Source: Arthrobacter sp. | Lineage (GTDB): Bacteria > Actinomycetota > Actinomycetes > Actinomycetales > Micrococcaceae | Length of the DNA stretch: 32,590 nucleotides | Assembly (NCBI GenBank): GCA_026393275.1 | Contig: JAPLAM010000027.1 | Coordinates: 1 to 32,590, forward strand | Direction: 5' to 3' | Part shown: piece by piece, positions 32,425-32,590 of the stretch | Numbering within the stretch: the first letter of the stretch is position 1 | How the letters are laid out: each line of letters opens with the position of its first letter | Translations under genes and position numbers: made by a program | The notes under the pieces: generated by a model | The model's input: the letters and a program-made list of their open reading frames with translations, nothing else | The model's database searches: none | What the model was told of the DNA's origin: nothing

Positions 32425-32590
32425 CTAGCGGCTCGCGGCGGGAACCAGGACCCAGAGCACCTCGACCGGACGGTCGGTGGGGTTGACCCACGTGTGCGGC
32501 TCGCGCCCCGGAAAGGTCACCGTATCGCCGGTTTCCAGTTCGTATTCCTCATTGGTCAGGATCAGCCGGATGGTGCCCTTGACGACGTGC
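32425..32590 (-). CDS. C-terminal cupin domain of a probable XRE/PuuR-type regulator, truncated by the window edge
   Basis: Only the last 54 residues are in the window, ending ...VEVLWVLVPAASR. The visible part contains GTIRLILTNEEYELETGDTVTF and PGREPHTWVNPTDRPVEVLW. The pattern, where G......E.YEL..GD.V.F is followed by PH.W.N, is the second half of a cupin barrel as found at the C-terminus of XRE-cupin transcription factors such as PuuR. The expected helix-turn-helix lies outside the window, so it could also be another cupin protein. Its location upstream of amt and the ureohydrolase/TPP operon makes control of amine or guanidino-compound use plausible. Confidence 0.75.
   Translation of the reverse strand, partial: HVVKGTIRLILTNEEYELETGDTVTFPGREPHTWVNPTDRPVEVLWVLVPAASR

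Overview
The window is chromosomal DNA from a high-GC actinobacterium, most likely a Micrococcaceae member close to Arthrobacter or Pseudarthrobacter. The reasons are GC-rich wobble positions throughout (with long spurious antisense ORFs), a DUF222/HNH protein at the left edge, a DUF6318-type lipoprotein paired with a PKD-like secreted protein, and actinobacterial gene families. I see no tRNA, rRNA, CRISPR array, prophage or insertion sequence, and no gene-free stretch over 300 bp.

Layout. Bases 1-983 hold the 3' part of an HNH endonuclease gene. A small duplicated membrane protein (1134-1619) then converges, stop codon against stop codon, on a leftward operon (1620-4989). That operon encodes an OFA-type MFS transporter, a 47-residue membrane peptide and a gamma-glutamyltransferase-like hydrolase. 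Leftward tex and a SOUL heme-binding protein follow (5148-8262), divergent from a 1207-residue nuclease-helicase (8389-12012). A long hairpin separates this from an Old Yellow Enzyme gene. Next come a lower-GC secreted-protein pair (13287-14861), a PPOX-fold flavoprotein, a Vsr endonuclease, an 84-residue unknown, and a leftward mcrB-mcrC pair (16607-20063). A PLDc_N-like membrane protein and a hotdog thioesterase follow.

The right third has three leftward blocks. The first is a two-gene ABC exporter (21026-24846) whose halves carry complementary degenerate ATP sites, with four 15-bp tandem repeats upstream. The second is a marR-DHA2 efflux operon (25087-27712) with a palindrome in front of marR. 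The third is a nitrogen block (27881-32590): a TPP-dependent decarboxylase-like enzyme, an agmatinase/guanidinobutyrase-family ureohydrolase, an ammonium transporter and the C-terminus of a cupin-type regulator.

How the genes fit together. Vsr, McrBC and possibly the nuclease-helicase form a nucleic-acid defence and repair neighbourhood. McrB carries an apparent PUA/EVE-like segment ahead of its GTPase, suggesting recognition of modified DNA. The ureohydrolase and TPP enzyme, whose genes overlap by 4 bp, resemble the last part of the arginine/2-ketoarginine (guanidinobutyrate) route. The neighbouring amt gene has a GlnR-like box array upstream, so this end of the window looks like nitrogen scavenging. 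No single wholly novel system is proven. The best leads are the OFA-transporter/micropeptide/GGT-like operon, the Vsr-small ORF-McrBC cluster, the repeat-controlled asymmetric exporter, and the nitrogen block.
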